Source: Brooklawnia sp963780175
GTDB taxonomy: Bacteria; Actinomycetota; Actinomycetes; Propionibacteriales; Propionibacteriaceae
Reading direction: 5' to 3'
NCBI GenBank assembly: GCA_963780175.1
Contig: CAWAAT010000001.1
Span: forward strand, 1,302,001 to 1,366,000
Length of the DNA stretch: 64,000 bases
A program made the position numbers and the translations under genes. The notes under the pieces are model-generated. The model was not told the origin of the DNA. It did not search any database and saw only the letters and a list, made by a program, of their open reading frames with translations. Of this stretch, positions 62,576 to 64,000 are shown in pieces (within the stretch, counting starts at the first letter, position 1; the number at the start of each line of letters is the position of its first letter).

Positions 62576-64000
62576 ATGTTCGAGATTCTCGAGTCTTATC
62601 CATTGCTTCTTCTCACCCTGCTGGTGGTGGTGGGCTCGCTGCTCGGCCAGATCAAGATCGCCGGCCGCCACGCTCGCCGACCTGCGGCGGTGCTGTTCAC
62701 CGCCATCGGATTGACCGCCTGGGGTGTGAGCAACGGAGTGGAGTTGACATCCCCGAAGTGCTCGGCAGTTTCGGGCTCATCATCTTCACCTACACGGTGG
62801 GCATCATCTCCGGGCCGAACTTCTTCGGCTCGCTGCGCCGGGGCTGGCCGGTGATGCTGAGCACCGGGCAGCCTCGCGTTGGCAGCGTTCCTGGTAGCCG
62901 GCGTCCTCGGACGCATCCTCGGCGTTACCCAATCCTCTTGATAGCCGGAACATTCGCGGGCGCGCTCAACAACACACCCTCGCTGGCCGCGGCCAGCCAA
63001 GCCGCCGGCGACGCCGAGCTTCCGGCCGTCGGATACTCGATCAGCTATCTGTGGGGCGTCATCGGCATGATGCTCGCTGCCGCCTGGGCCATCCAGATGG
63101 GCAATCGCGAATCGAAATCAGCCACCGCACCGCCGCTGGAACAGCGCACCATCCGGGTGGACGACGACTCCGATCTCACCGTGGCCGAGCTGCTGGAGCA
63201 CAGTCCGGGTTCGGTCACTGTCTCACGCGTCCAGCACGAGAATGAGCCGACTGTCGTTGCCGCGCCGGACGAGAGGCTGCACAAGGGCGACCTGGTCTCC
63301 GTCATCGGCCCGCGCGATGCCCTCGCCGCGGTGACCGGCAAGCTCGGCCACGCCTCGTCGGTCGACATCATCAGCGACCGCACCTATCTCGACTCCGTGC
63401 GCGCGACGCTGTCATCGGCCAAACTCGCCGGGCGTCGCATCGACGAACTCGGTCTCGCCGAGCAATTCGGGGCGCATGTCTCCCGAGTCCGGCGCGGCAG
63501 ACGTCGACATGATCGCCAGCCCCGACTTCGTCGTCCAAATGGGCGATCGGCCGCGGGTCGTCGCGCCCAGAGACCAGCTGGCACCGCTGCGCGCCCACCT
63601 CGGCGATTCCGAACGTGGCTTCTCCGACATCAACCCCTCCGGCCTGGCACTTGGCCTGGTGATCGGCATCGTCATCGGCATCATCCCCATCCCGCTGCCC
63701 ACCGGCAGCTTCACACTGGGGCTGGCGGCCGGCACGCTGCTCACCGGGCTGGTCTTCGGCAGGCTCGGCCATATCGGACGCCTGCCCGTCTCGATGCCGA
63801 GTGCCGCTGCCGACTCACTGTCCGCACTCGGCATGCTGGTCTTCCTGGCGTACGCGGGGATGAAGGCCGGTCTGCAATTCGGCGCCGCGATGACGTCGAA
63901 CCTGGGCTGGAAGGCCGCAGTGCTGGGCTTTGCGATCACCACGACCACTGCCGTGGCGTTCCTGGTCGCCGGCAGGCTGCACAAGACCGGCTGGATCCAG
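62576..64000 (+). pseudogene. Aspartate:alanine-exchanger (AAE) family transporter, 3' partial, several frameshifts
   Basis: GGAGG precedes the ATG. The fragments follow the family layout: an N-terminal membrane half (LLLLTLLVVVGSLLGQIKI; FGLIIFTYTVGIISGPNFFG; SLALAAFLVAGVLGRILG), two regulatory TrkA-C-like domains (TVRVDDD-type start, LLEHSPGSVTVSRVQHENE; RGADVDMIASPDFVVQMGDR), and a second membrane half (LALGLVIGIVIGIIPIPLP; SALGMLVFLAYAGMKAGLQF) cut by the window end. Breaks fall near 62,748, 62,868, 62,932 and 63,482. AAE proteins exchange dicarboxylates or amino acids across the membrane. Control by a cobalamin riboswitch is unusual for this family. Confidence 0.75.

Overview
This window is high-GC actinobacterial DNA. 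The ArsR-type regulators, mycothiol-type arsenate reductases, cobalamin riboswitch and gene content fit the order Propionibacteriales, but that placement is an inference. About nine tenths is accessory DNA. Positions 1 to about 44,630 are the inside and right end of an integrative conjugative element (ICE). Positions 44,630-57,316 are an arsenic-resistance island bounded by the same attachment-type repeat. From 57,320 onward it looks like ordinary chromosome.

ICE backbone: a TrbL/VirB6-like membrane protein (cut by the window start), a small protein, an SCO6880-family protein, a VirB4-type ATPase and a transglycosylase/NlpC-P60 hydrolase (together a type IV secretion apparatus). After a gap come a small membrane protein, a VirD4-type coupling protein and an accessory protein. 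On the opposite strand lie a prepilin-peptidase-like protein, a VWA protein, a small HTH-like protein and a very large MobF relaxase-helicase-primase. Then follow a coiled-coil protein, a membrane protein, a helical protein fused to sigma-70-like regions, and the antirestriction gene ardC. Cargo sits in gaps of this backbone: a two-gene DUF4365 cassette (1.9-3.6 kb), a type I restriction system hsdMSR with a YgjP-type metallopeptidase (8.4-15.9 kb), and a defence-like cluster (32.4-38.3 kb) with a nuclease-NACHT NTPase, a ribbon-helix-helix/YfbU protein and a HEPN-like protein. A 3.8-kb Tn554-like element with two tyrosine recombinases has split ardC exactly inside its HExxH zinc motif.

Arsenic island: on the minus strand an ArsR repressor, a COG0701 permease, a small thioredoxin, a two-domain ArsA ATPase and a DUF2703 protein; then a second permease, divergent from a second ArsR; then a CoA-disulfide reductase-rhodanese-arsenate-reductase triple fusion, divergent from an ArsR-ArsC fusion, a stand-alone ArsC and a DinB-like protein. 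An AbiE-like toxin-antitoxin pair closes the island. No ArsB or Acr3 is visible, so the permeases are presumably the efflux path. Two 172-bp direct repeats, each with 11-bp-spaced TTCCCCACG sites, mark the ICE/island junction and the island's right end. There is no integrase for them in the window, which suggests a cis-mobilizable element (CIME) captured beside the ICE.

Chromosomal side: a gpsA-like dehydrogenase and SorC-type regulator run divergently from a small membrane protein and a PTS EIIA protein; then an LtrA-family membrane protein, then a cobalamin riboswitch upstream of an aspartate:alanine-exchanger-family transporter that runs off the window.

Caveat: at least two dozen single-base indels break otherwise well-conserved genes on both the mobile and the chromosomal side. 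In the six largest repaired genes, removing the extra bases gives lengths that are exact multiples of three. This looks more like assembly error than biological decay, so genes called pseudogenes here may be intact in the organism.
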